64,000 bases of DNA, from the NCBI RefSeq assembly GCF_008326425.1, contig NZ_AP018929.1:510875-574874 (forward strand), given 5' to 3'. Shown here piece by piece: positions 18,421 to 26,966 of the stretch (positions within the stretch are counted from its first letter, which is position 1; each line of letters starts with the position of its first letter). The translations under genes and the position numbers were made by a program. The notes under the pieces were generated by a model. It did not search any database and was not told the DNA's origin. It worked only from the letters and a program-made list of their open reading frames with translations. This stretch comes from Sulfuracidifex tepidarius. Lineage in GTDB: Archaea > Thermoproteota > Thermoprotei_A > Sulfolobales > Sulfolobaceae.

Positions 18421-20562
18421 ATGGAGTTTAAATCCCACCCGGACAAAATGCTCCTCACCCACCTGAGGGAGGTGGGGGATAACGCGGAGAGTCTCGCACC
18501 CCCTAACCTGAAGGTAGCGGCCTACATAGCGGGCTCACACCACGATCTGGGGAAGTACACTAAGTTCTTCCAGTCCCACCTAAACGGTGGGAAATCTAAG
18601 TGCTCAGACCACGCGGGTATATCTTCACTTTATGCGTTCAACACAGCTAGGAGACAGGGACTGGGAGACCTGCTCTCCTTCTTCGTCATGGACGCGGTGA
18701 AGTCCCACCACGGGAAGCTCAGGGGGGTGGACAGCATGAGGAGGTGGCTCTCCACCTTGAAGGACTCTCTTGAGGAAGGAGATGAGGCCTGCCTCCCCCT
18801 CCAACAGGAGGAAGTAGAGAGGAACGCAGGGGAGACCTCAGCCCTGAAGTACTCTCCCACCCTCCACATGGACCTCGGTGACACGGTGAAAGAGGCGTGG
18901 AAGGTGACACATCGGCTTCTCGACTCCCGTCACCCCTGGGGGGAATACTTCCTCGGTGCTCTCCTCTTCTCCTGCCTGATAGACGCCGACAAGCACAGCG
19001 CTTCGGGGAACGAGTTCTCCTCCTTCTCTCCCATGTCTGTGGAGGAAGTGTTCAAGTTCCACGACTCACTCACCTCGGATAACCCAATGAAGGAGAGGAG
19101 GGAAATCCTCTACAACGCTGTAAAGTCGTGGGAAAGGAAGGGGAGGATAGCGGGAATAATCTCTCCCACGGGGACGGGGAAGACTATCTCCGGGATCCTC
19201 ACGGCAGTGAAAGAGGAGAGGAGGGTAGTGTACAGCCTCCCCTTCATCAGCATCGTGGAGCAGAATTTCGACGTAGCCAACGCGATCTTCCCTGACAAGG
19301 TACTGAAGTTCCACCACATGTCCTTCCCTGACTCCTCGGAAGACGAGTACATGAGTGCAGAGGACAAGTTACTCATGGCCGAGTCGTGGGACTACCCCAT
19401 GGTGGTGACGACTTTCGAGGGACTCCTCGCTACCCTCCTCTCCAACAGGAACGTGAACCTAAAGAGGTTGCACAGCTTGTACGGGTCTGTGGTCATCCTC
19501 GACGAGGTGCAGGCGATCCCCGCCGATAAGTGGGCTCTGGTGAGGGAAGTGCTGGAGGAGGCCTCTAACTCGTTGGACGTACACTTCATCCTCATGACGG
19601 CTACCATGCCCGCACTGCTGAGGCCTGACGAGGTCTTAGACCCGTTGAAGGGGATGGAGCCCAACCGTGTGGAGGTGGAGTTCGAGGACAGGGAGGTCAC
19701 ACCCGAAGAGATAGGGAGGGAGGTCTTAGACCACGCCGACAAGAGCGTCATGGTTGAGCTCAACACGATAGCCTCAGCAGAGAGGGTGGCTGACTACCTG
19801 AAAGGAAAGGTGGAGGTGGAGTTCCTCTCCACCCACGTGACCCCTTGGGACAGGAAGAGGAGGATAGAGGAGATGAAGGAGAGGCTAAACAGGGGAGACC
19901 CGTTCGTCCTCGTCACCACCCAAGTGGTAGAAGCTGGGGTAGACGTAGACTTCCCCGTGGTGTTCAGGGACCTCGGCCCCCTCGACTCGGTGATACAAGC
20001 CGCGGGGAGGTGTAATAGGAACTCCAGACTGGAGAAGGGAAAGGTCTTCGTCAGGAGGGTGAGGAGAGAGGGGAAGGCCACGGACTTTAACTTGGTATAT
20101 GGTAAGTTCACGGAGGAAGTCACACTGAGAGTCATGAAGGGGAACTTCTGCGAGAAGGATTTCAGGGAAATGCTCGACACTTACTACAGGGAGCTAGAGA
20201 GGGTGAGGAACTTGAAGGACCAGTCCCTAGAGGTGGAGGAGAAAGCGAGGCTCCTTTCCTACGACGAGATAAAGTTCTCCCTCATAAAGGAGGAGCCCAA
20301 GTACACCGTCATGGTCTTGGAGAGCGACGAAGCTGTGAGGAGGCTGGACAACCTGAGGAAAGCACTCAACATCAAGGGTTACGAGAGGAGGGTTGAAGTC
20401 AAGAAATGGAGGGCATTGAGCGAGGAGTTCATGGTCAAGGTCTGGGAGAAGCCTAACCTCGAGGAAGACAAGAGGCTGGAGGTCTTCATCTCGGGGAAAG
20501 AGATGTATGACGAGGTCAAAGGGTTCTCGGTGAAGGAGAGGGAGGAGACGTTGCTGTGGTGA
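18421..20562 (+). CDS. cas3: CRISPR-associated HD nuclease-helicase Cas3
   Basis: The 713-residue protein fuses an N-terminal HD nuclease to a superfamily 2 helicase. HD residues appear as HHDLGKYTKFF (about residues 40-50), with further His in SHHGKL. Helicase motifs are SPTGTGKT (Walker A, about residue 248), LDEVQAIP (DExx box, about 361), the MTAT motif III and VIQAAGRCNRNS (motif VI). Cas3 is recruited by Cascade to unwind and degrade target DNA. A single-chain HD-helicase is normal for subtype I-B and unlike the split Cas3'/Cas3'' of crenarchaeal subtype I-A. It is 0.5 kb behind the kinase with its own promoter. All key residues look intact. Confidence 0.96.
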   Translation: MEFKSHPDKMLLTHLREVGDNAESLAPPNLKVAAYIAGSHHDLGKYTKFFQSHLNGGKSKCSDHAGISSLYAFNTARRQGLGDLLSFFVMDAVKSHHGKLRGVDSMRRWLSTLKDSLEEGDEACLPLQQEEVERNAGETSALKYSPTLHMDLGDTVKEAWKVTHRLLDSRHPWGEYFLGALLFSCLIDADKHSASGNEFSSFSPMSVEEVFKFHDSLTSDNPMKERREILYNAVKSWERKGRIAGIISPTGTGKTISGILTAVKEERRVVYSLPFISIVEQNFDVANAIFPDKVLKFHHMSFPDSSEDEYMSAEDKLLMAESWDYPMVVTTFEGLLATLLSNRNVNLKRLHSLYGSVVILDEVQAIPADKWALVREVLEEASNSLDVHFILMTATMPALLRPDEVLDPLKGMEPNRVEVEFEDREVTPEEIGREVLDHADKSVMVELNTIASAERVADYLKGKVEVEFLSTHVTPWDRKRRIEEMKERLNRGDPFVLVTTQVVEAGVDVDFPVVFRDLGPLDSVIQAAGRCNRNSRLEKGKVFVRRVRREGKATDFNLVYGKFTEEVTLRVMKGNFCEKDFREMLDTYYRELERVRNLKDQSLEVEEKARLLSYDEIKFSLIKEEPKYTVMVLESDEAVRRLDNLRKALNIKGYERRVEVKKWRALSEEFMVKVWEKPNLEEDKRLEVFISGKEMYDEVKGFSVKEREETLLW

Positions 20563-20794
20563 GGCCCCTTTTCCTCTCCTCGTCTCTTGCTTTTCCCTCC
20601 TCTGTCTCCATTTCCTCTCTCGTCACGGCCTTTCCATAAAGACCTCCTTATGATTATCGAAATTTATCTGTCCAATACTTGTTAGGTGCTCTGATTTCAT
20701 TGTAAGTGTGGGTACATAAATCTGATTTCGTCCTGGATACAAGTTTTTAGTTATAAAACAGACTAACTCTTTTTTATGCCCCGTTTAGGACATT

Positions 20795-21157
20795 TCACAA
20801 TTCTTTCAAACCGTACTTTTCCAACCTTTGGAAATGTCTCTTATTGTTAGTCTTTAAGCCGAGTCCGTTAGCGATGCACATGGAGGCGATGAGCAGGTCC
20901 GGGTCTTCCATTATCTCTTCACTCTTTCTCAGGTCCGCGTAAACTCTCGAAGCGACTTTTAAGGACTCGTTATCTATGCATATCACCCTGAGGTTCGTCT
21001 CGATCCACGTCTTGAACTCTTCTACATTTTTCCTTACAAACGCTATACCCCTCAAGAACTCATAGAGGTTCATGCAAGTGGTGTAATAACCAGTAATGTA
21101 CTTGGGGTCTCTCTTAAAAGAGTCTATAATAACGTCTGTGTCTAAGCAAACTCCCTT
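20795..21157 (-). pseudogene. vapC: VapC-like PIN toxin with lost start codon
   Basis: The minus-strand frame reads GVCLDTDVIIDSFKRDPKYI, then NLYEFLRGIAFV and EDPDLLIASMCIANGL, the Asp-Glu-Asp pattern of a PIN-domain RNase. In the expected start position the codon is AAG (21155-21157), and no ATG, GTG or TTG precedes the PIN motif before an upstream stop. Initiation at the internal ATG (21073) would delete the first catalytic Asp. The companion VapB just upstream is also damaged. I infer a dead toxin. A non-standard start cannot be excluded. Confidence 0.65.
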
Positions 21158-21162
21158 GTCCT

Positions 21163-21361
21163 CTAATTCCTCCTATCCTCCCAGACAAGCTTTTCAAGAC
21201 CTCGCCTCCTCTTCTGTCAACTTAGGTGGTTCTTCCGGCTTGAACACTTCCCGGAAAAACTCGTCCCAGGTAAGAGATTTGTCTAAAACTTTATCTCCAT
21301 CTCTCTCTTCCTTTTCCAGCAACTCCTTTACCTCCTTACTGACACTGACTGTGGACTTCAC
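21163..21361 (-). pseudogene. vapB: VapB-like antitoxin with frameshift
   Basis: From a GTG at 21361 the minus strand reads KSTVSVSKEVKELLEKEERD, then a TGA at 21194-21196. Shifting frame at that point gives LEKLVWEDRRN and a stop next to the VapC region, which is the natural end of this antitoxin family. A one-base frameshift near 21197 therefore truncates the C-terminus, the part that would block the toxin. It pairs with the start-less VapC. Confidence 0.5.
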
Positions 21362-21529
21362 GTGTAATCATGTAACTATACAATTATATTAAAGGTTTAC
21401 TCTCTTATCGTTGTGGATCTCTCTCCATTTTTACAGAAGTTCACACCAGGCATGTTGAGTATTACCAGGGGAAAGGCAGGAACTAGGTAGGAAGCGTACA
21501 TGAGAACGCGGTAACTGGCGTGTCTTCGT

Positions 21530-21800
21530 GTTCTCCTCCTATGTGCTTACACTGTGGAGCTGTTAAGGGAGGAGAGCAGAAACAAAGAAGTGCTACAAGG
21601 ACTACGGAGTTCAATGCATTTATCGCCTTCCTTCATGCCTTACAGGGGAGTTGATGGAGTGTACTCATCTCTATTGAGAGAGCCTACATCACTCCAACTA
21701 GCCTCGACTACTCCACCTTCAGGAAGAGAGTGAAAGAGATGGATACCTATTTCCCTGAGGCGAACGAGAGGGAATGTTGTTCTCACACAATCATCTCATT
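21530..21800 (+). pseudogene. Internal fragment of an IS5-like transposase
   Basis: Plus-strand reading in several frames gives VELLREESRNK, EFNAFIAFLHA, YRGVDGVYSSLL and LDYSTFRKRVKEMDTYFPEAN. These match, in order, the pieces of the element at 8500-9055 and 57190-57790. Only the middle is left. Confidence 0.6.
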
Positions 21801-21931
21801 CGAGAATATGACGTAAAAGTGTTGGTATATGTCAGGATCTCTCCTTCTAGGGTGATGGACCTCGAAATAAGTCAACAAGCTCTTAACGATTAGGGTTTAA
21901 CAATTTATGTGGGGGAGACGTTAATACTCTC

Positions 21932-22864
21932 ATGAAGGAAATTGAGCCTTGGGGTGTCAACGTGCCTTTCCTATTGCTGGGTTTAGCGTATTGGTGTGCG
22001 GGAGGAGTTTCCCTGTTTGAGGGTCTAGCGTTCCATCCCCTCTTCATGATGATAGGGACTTACTCGATCTACTTCGGGATGTTCCAGAGGCTCTTCTTCC
22101 CTGCGAGGAACTACTTGCCTCTTCACCTCGCTTCCCTGGTACTTCTAGCAGTCCCAGTGTATCCCCTCCAAGCCTTCGCTTCCGTCTCCTTGGTAGGAGT
22201 GGAGGTCTGGGGGGTGAAGGACATTAGGTCTTACGGGACTAGGTTCCCCGTGAACTGGTTAGTCCTTTCCTCTCCCGTGGCCTCTGTGGTAGCGTGGTTA
22301 CTCTACCCCTTGGACGTGTGGGTGCTGGTTGTTCCGCTCCTCCTTTACCTGCTCGGGGTCAACGTGGGGGTGTTCTCAGCGACCCTGGGGCTCAAACCGA
22401 AGTTCGGGTGGAGGCAGTTCCCGGTCCTCGACATGGTCGTGTTGACTGGCGTCCTCCCGAGCCTTTTCCCTGCACTCGTGGTAGCGTACACGGTCTGGCT
22501 CTTCCTCGGGACAAGGAGGTTCAAGTTCAACCTCACCGCTCTCCTGTCCCTCCTTACCCCTGTGGTTGCGTCGATCTCTTCCCTGTCCCTGGGTGAGGAG
22601 ATCCACGCCTTCGCCCTTGGTATGATGGCTCCCTTCTTCTTCAGTTGCATCACTTATTCCACCTCCAGATATAACTACGGGAGGACGGTGCCTGTCCCAG
22701 TCCTCCTCCTCTCGTCGTACCTGCTGAGGAGTTTCGACTTGTGGTTTTCCTCCCTCCTCTTCATCCTATCTACTCTCTACTTCATCTACATGACGAAGGA
22801 CAACTTCACCCTCACCACGGTCAGGTCGGGGATGGCATCAAAGTATGTGAGACCCCCTCATTGA
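21932..22864 (+). CDS. Polytopic membrane protein of unknown function
   Basis: The 310-residue protein consists almost entirely of hydrophobic segments, about eight to ten helices, with few charged loops. The C-terminal tail is basic (TVRSGMASKYVRPPH). There is no signature that identifies a transporter family. GGGGGAG lies about 17 bases before the ATG. It stands alone between transposase debris and a dispersed repeat. Codon use is like the neighbouring chromosomal genes, so it is probably a resident gene. Confidence 0.75.
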   Translation: MKEIEPWGVNVPFLLLGLAYWCAGGVSLFEGLAFHPLFMMIGTYSIYFGMFQRLFFPARNYLPLHLASLVLLAVPVYPLQAFASVSLVGVEVWGVKDIRSYGTRFPVNWLVLSSPVASVVAWLLYPLDVWVLVVPLLLYLLGVNVGVFSATLGLKPKFGWRQFPVLDMVVLTGVLPSLFPALVVAYTVWLFLGTRRFKFNLTALLSLLTPVVASISSLSLGEEIHAFALGMMAPFFFSCITYSTSRYNYGRTVPVPVLLLSSYLLRSFDLWFSSLLFILSTLYFIYMTKDNFTLTTVRSGMASKYVRPPH

Positions 22865-23000
22865 GATGCTGTCTAGACGCGCGTCACGGGGTAGTGGGAG
22901 GCTTGTATCCCTCAAGTCCTCAGTGACCTTGAATGATGGAACACTTAATCCCTCACGTGTTAAGTCTAAGCTTCATATTGAAATTTAGGTTCATCTGTTC

Positions 23001-23130
23001 TGCTTTGTGGAACGCTTCAATTTTTATTAAAGTTGACGTAAAACTTACTTTTAATACAAGTTCTTATCTTGAATTTAATAAAAAGCCAACGGACTTAACA
23101 CCTAAAGGAATTGAAGAGACCAACAAAGCA
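23001..23130. repeat. Dispersed 130-bp repeat, family 1, copy 1
   Basis: Shares long blocks with 37577-37706 and 39682-39810: TTTTTAT[TC]AAAGTTGACG, AAAACTTACTTTTAATA and CCTAAAGGAAT[TC]GAAG. An AT-rich centre with a TATA-like sequence precedes the CCTAAAGGAATTGAAG block. That block resembles the 25-bp CRISPR repeat of arrays 2 and 3 (about 17 of 25 positions by eye). Confidence 0.8.
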
Positions 23131-23236
23131 CATCTATCCTTTATTTTTAAAAATAAAGAAAGAGAGTTTCACCACGTTTACCTTCGTGCTGAAGTCAATG
23201 GACACTGTTATCAAAAGGGAGGTTTGAGTCAACTCC

Positions 23237-23956
23237 TCAGAACCCTATCTGGAACCCTCCCAAGTTCACGCTTGGTCCTCCTCCCTGAGCAGCTGGGAAG
23301 TATCTGGCTAACTTACCCACCAGCTGCCCTAGGGACACGTTGTGTACCCACACTCTCCCTGGGCCTACAGCCTTCACGAAGAATATGCCTTCCTTCTCTA
23401 TCTCCCCTAGGATCATGGTCCTCAGGTTCCCCAGCCTAGTTATGGTGACCTGCATGTTTTCGTCGAAAGCGAGGAGGTGCTCCGCCTCGACCTCGATCTC
23501 CTCTCCGGGTCCAAGTACATAAGAGCTGACCCCTCCCAAGGCGTGTACGAACACATTACCGTTCCCCTTGAAGTTCGCCAGAAATATCCCTTCCCCTCCC
23601 AGTATCCCTGCCCCTAGCGGGGCGAGGGAAGCCGAGTACTGGACACCGCTCTCGGCGAAGAGGAAGGAGTTGCTCTCCACCTTTATCCCGTTCCCCTGCA
23701 GGGGTATCTGTATCACCCTCCCTGGGAGGAAGGAGGATAACTCTACCATCCCCGGCCCCGTGAGCTCCGTGATGAAGAACCTGCTCCCGGTTATTTCCCT
23801 TTCTAGCGACTTGAGGAGCCCTCCCTGAGCCTTGAACGCTATGGATACGGACGGGCTCTTCGCCACCACGTGGCCTCCCTCAGCGTAAATGACCTCTCCT
23901 GGTTGCAAGTAAGCCCTGATGTGTTGCATGTCGTATCCTAAAATCCTGTACTCCAT
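23237..23956 (-). CDS. AIM24 family protein
   Basis: The 239-residue protein belongs to the AIM24 (DUF124) family by its repeated beta segments: YLQPGEVIYAEGGHVVAKS at the N-terminus, GGLLKSLEREITGSRFFIT, then GEGIFLANFKGNGNVFVHALGG and HLLAFDENMQV. The molecular role of the family is unclear. In archaea and bacteria its members often adjoin zinc-ribbon or membrane proteins. Here it follows a zinc-ribbon gene with 4 bases between, so the two form an operon. The start ATG is confirmed by that spacing. Confidence 0.88.
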   Translation of the reverse strand: MEYRILGYDMQHIRAYLQPGEVIYAEGGHVVAKSPSVSIAFKAQGGLLKSLEREITGSRFFITELTGPGMVELSSFLPGRVIQIPLQGNGIKVESNSFLFAESGVQYSASLAPLGAGILGGEGIFLANFKGNGNVFVHALGGVSSYVLGPGEEIEVEAEHLLAFDENMQVTITRLGNLRTMILGEIEKEGIFFVKAVGPGRVWVHNVSLGQLVGKLARYFPAAQGGGPSVNLGGFQIGF

Positions 23957-23960
23957 GGTC

Positions 23961-24254
23961 TCACCAGAAGTGTCTCTTCTTTATCTCCTTACCGCAACTG
24001 GGACAGTACTGTGTGCCTTTAGGTATTTGTGCCCCGCAGTGGGGACAGGTCTCGGTCTGGTAAGAGTTCGCCTGCTGGTACTGAGGGTATGGAGGTTGCT
24101 GGTACTGAGAAGGCTGAGGTTGTTGCGTCTGGTACGAGTAGCTGTTCAACACGGCGTTGTAAACGTCCTGATACGTCGAGATATCTGCACCACATACCTC
24201 GCAGTAATTCAGGCCTTGTTGAAGCCTAGCTCCACACATCGGACATTTATCCAT
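23961..24254 (-). CDS. Double zinc-ribbon protein with Gln/Tyr/Pro-rich linker
   Basis: The 97-residue protein has two zinc ribbons: CPMCG with CEVCG at the N-terminus, and CPHCG with CPSCG at the C-terminus. They are joined by a low-complexity linker rich in Gln, Tyr and Pro (about residues 38-68). It has no catalytic domain and probably acts as an adaptor. It is the first gene of a two-gene operon with the AIM24 protein. A TATA-like CCTTATATATG lies about 27 bases before the ATG on the minus strand. Confidence 0.85.
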   Translation of the reverse strand: MDKCPMCGARLQQGLNYCEVCGADISTYQDVYNAVLNSYSYQTQQPQPSQYQQPPYPQYQQANSYQTETCPHCGAQIPKGTQYCPSCGKEIKKRHFW

Positions 24255-24574
24255 AGTACAGAATTAAGTTCCACATATATAAGGATTTTCTATCATATAG
24301 AAGAAAAATTCTGCTATTAGTAGATCTAGTCTATCTGGAATTTCCATCTCGGTCTCCTCTAGACTTCTATCAAGTGAAGGTTCGAGTAAAGGGAAAGGAG
24401 ATTAGATAGAAAAAAGGTAGTCTGCTCGTTTGTCTTATAAATAAGGGACATGTAAATTCCTTTTCTTCTCAGCTGACGTCTTGTATAGTTCAAATTTAAA
24501 ACTCTATCTAACGAAAACAGAGCGTTGATTTATCGATAGTTTAACTCCGTATCCTTTTCACTTGAAGTCTTCTC
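24255..24574. other. Intergenic stretch
   Basis: About 320 bases without a gene. The left edge holds the promoter of the zinc-ribbon/AIM24 operon. Nothing else is recognised. Confidence 0.5.
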
Positions 24575-25636
24575 TCAATTCCCCAGCACCATCGCCTTTA
24601 TGACTTTCCTCTCCTTGACGTCCTGTAACAGTTTCCTGAACTCCCTCAGATGGTACCTCTGTGTGACTATCTTAGTCACGTCGACCTTCCTCCTCCTTAT
24701 CAGATATAAGGCCCTCCTGGTGTCCCTATCGTCGGCTGAGTTGCTCAACACTATCGACACTTCCCTGTTGAACAGTTCAGCTAAGTCGTAGTCCAATTTA
24801 GTCCCCTTGTACGGTGCAGCGAAGAGGAGGACTTTCCCTCCCCTCCTCACGGACTTCAACCCTGTGGTGATCGCTGAAGGAGAGCCGGAGGCGACGATCA
24901 CGAGGTCCGCCCCTTTTCCGTCGTTGATCTCCCTTACCACCCTGGGGACGTGCTCGTCACTTGGTATCACGTGGTTCGCTCCCAACCTCTTGGCGTAGTC
25001 CAGCCTGAACCCCCTGGAGTTGCTCACTATCACGTCTGCACCCATTGCCTTCACGGTCATGAGGTGGAGTAACCCAATCGGGCCTGCTCCTATAATCAAG
25101 ACAGTGTAGCCCGGTTCAATGTTAACCCTGCTGAGCCCTCTCACCACAGTGGAGAGTGGCTCAATCAAAGCGCCCTCCTCGTATGAGACGTCGTAGGGTA
25201 ACCTTATCACACCTCCCTTCCTGACGTTCCACTCAGGGACGATGAAGTACTCAGAAAAACCCCCGGGGTAGATGTTTGTAGACCTGTAATGGGGGCACAT
25301 GGTCTCGCTCCCCTTCACGCAGTACTCGCAGTCGTAACACGGTGTGTGGACGTGGGGGAAGACACGGTCCCCTTCCCTGAACTCCCTAGAGCGCGACTCC
25401 ACCACGACCCCGGAGACCTCGTGTCCAAGGTAAGGGGTAGTGGTGTACTGCCCGCATATCTTCTCCACGTCGGTACCACAGAGGCCTACAGCCTTCATTT
25501 TCACCAGGATCTCTCCCTCCTTGGGTCGGGGGACCTCACTGTAAACTTCCCTGAGCTTTCCACCCTCCAGCACGTAAGAGAGCATCTTGTTCTTCTCCTC
25601 TTCTCCCATCCTATCAATGAAGTTCTCGATCGCCAT
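24575..25636 (-). CDS. Zinc-dependent medium-chain alcohol/polyol dehydrogenase
   Basis: A protein of about 353 residues of the MDR superfamily. It has the catalytic-zinc motifs GLCGTD and GHEVSGVV, the structural-zinc Cys quartet CYDCEYCVKGSETMC, and the Rossmann motif IGAGPIGLL. It oxidises an alcohol, polyol or sugar with NAD(P). Threonine, sorbitol and glucose dehydrogenases share this pattern, so the substrate is open. I chose the ATG at 25636 because GAATATAAAC lies at promoter distance before it. The ATG at 25687 is too close to that box, and an ATG at 25585 is also possible. It is 75 bases downstream of the phosphatase gene on the same strand. Confidence 0.88.
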   Translation of the reverse strand: MAIENFIDRMGEEEKNKMLSYVLEGGKLREVYSEVPRPKEGEILVKMKAVGLCGTDVEKICGQYTTTPYLGHEVSGVVVESRSREFREGDRVFPHVHTPCYDCEYCVKGSETMCPHYRSTNIYPGGFSEYFIVPEWNVRKGGVIRLPYDVSYEEGALIEPLSTVVRGLSRVNIEPGYTVLIIGAGPIGLLHLMTVKAMGADVIVSNSRGFRLDYAKRLGANHVIPSDEHVPRVVREINDGKGADLVIVASGSPSAITTGLKSVRRGGKVLLFAAPYKGTKLDYDLAELFNREVSIVLSNSADDRDTRRALYLIRRRKVDVTKIVTQRYHLREFRKLLQDVKERKVIKAMVLGN

Positions 25637-25711
25637 GTTGAACACTAATACATGGTATTCCCGGTTTATATTCGCATATGAAAACAACTTTCTCTTTTTA
25701 ATTGTGCACTA

Positions 25712-26449
25712 TTAAAAAGAATTAGCTTTCTCCAATAGCCTCCCCTCCTGGATCAGGTTCAGGAGTTCCAGGACGCCGTAGCCGGGGCCCTTGCTCATGA
25801 CTAGGTCCGCCATCTCCTTTATTTCAGGCAGAGCGTTGCCCACTGCTACCTTTACGTCTACGTTCTGGAAGAGAGTGACGTCGTTCTGGGCGTCCCCTAC
25901 CCCGACCCTGATGCCGTGGAAGTCGATCACCCTCATGAGTTCCCTTATCCCCCTCCCTTTGTCTATGTCTGAAGCCATCACCATTGCGTCGTCTGTGTTC
26001 CACTCGACCTTTCCCCTGCCTTGACTCACTTCCTCCACTATACCCTCTAGTTCTTCCCTCCTGTCTAGGGTGTTATCTGCGAAGATGATCGTCTCTCCCA
26101 AAGCGTGCTCTATCCCCGCTTCATCGAACCTGCGGGAGACCTCCTCCATGTCCTTGACCCACTTGTCGCTTACCATAATTATCTCTTTTCCTTTCCACAA
26201 GATGATTGACCCGTTCTCCAGTATCCAACCCGTGGGCCTGAGCCCGTTGCTGAGCTCGAAGACGCTTTTCCTCTTCACGCCCCTCACGTTCTTCCTCTCC
26301 CTCCCGGTCACGACGAAGAAGAGGTTGTCCTCGCTGTACTTGTTAATCTCCTTTACCACGTCCGCGGGGATCACGAACCCTTCCTCTTCGGGCGCGAGCG
26401 TCCTGTCGAAGTCCGATAGTACCACGAATTGTTTCTCTACCATATACAT
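25712..26449 (-). CDS. HAD-superfamily phosphatase, phosphoglycolate phosphatase-like
   Basis: The 245-residue protein has HAD motif I as LSDFDRTLAP, motif II in FVVTGRE, and motif IV as GVGDAQNDVTLF. Its cap resembles subclass IIB, the type of archaeal phosphoglycolate and mannosyl-3-phosphoglycerate phosphatases. It would hydrolyse a small phosphomonoester with Mg2+. The exact substrate cannot be read from sequence. Start is ATG 26449 or the in-frame ATG 26443. The dehydrogenase gene follows closely on the same strand. Confidence 0.8.
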   Translation of the reverse strand: MYMVEKQFVVLSDFDRTLAPEEEGFVIPADVVKEINKYSEDNLFFVVTGRERKNVRGVKRKSVFELSNGLRPTGWILENGSIILWKGKEIIMVSDKWVKDMEEVSRRFDEAGIEHALGETIIFADNTLDRREELEGIVEEVSQGRGKVEWNTDDAMVMASDIDKGRGIRELMRVIDFHGIRVGVGDAQNDVTLFQNVDVKVAVGNALPEIKEMADLVMSKGPGYGVLELLNLIQEGRLLEKANSF

Positions 26450-26966
26450 GATTACTCGAGATGTATTATAAATGTTACTGAATGACTAACAATTTTTATT
26501 TTGATATGTATATAATACAGTACAAAGGCAAGGTAAGTTTTATTAAAGGTGATGTTACAATATGTAATACGATGTAATACGCATACTAACGATAGGTTGT
26601 ACGCACACATAAGTAACGAGGAAGTTACGTTGTTAATACTAGATAAGAATGTTGAAAATGAAAAGAGAAAGCACACAAAGAATAGAGAACAAAGAGAGTG
26701 TGTGTATACGTAATACCATGTACAATTCCGATGACCGAAAAATGACACTAACACCCCTAAGAATACCTGAGTGTTAATGTTTTTCCACTGACAATTACGT
26801 GTCCATCATTATATTTACTCACATCTATATTTATTTATCATCTAAAATTTGTTTAAAAATAGATTTCTAGTTTTTGTTAGATCTCAATTGAATGTATTCT
26901 AAGGTTTATAACCTAAAAAACATAAAGATTTTTATATTATGGTTTCAAAGGTTTGTACGAGTAAAA
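26450..26966. other. AT-rich divergent intergenic region
   Basis: This region separates the minus-strand phosphatase from the plus-strand transporter. It contains TGTAATACGATGTAATACG (two direct copies of TGTAATACG) near 26562-26582 and a related ACGTAATACCATGTA near 26709, which could be operator sites. TTTTTATATTATGG (about 26930-26943) is a likely TATA box for the transporter. Confidence 0.45.

Noticed and set aside
22933-23439. 168-codon plus-strand ORF
   Set aside because: Its first part is the dispersed family 1 repeat and its second part is antisense to the AIM24 gene.
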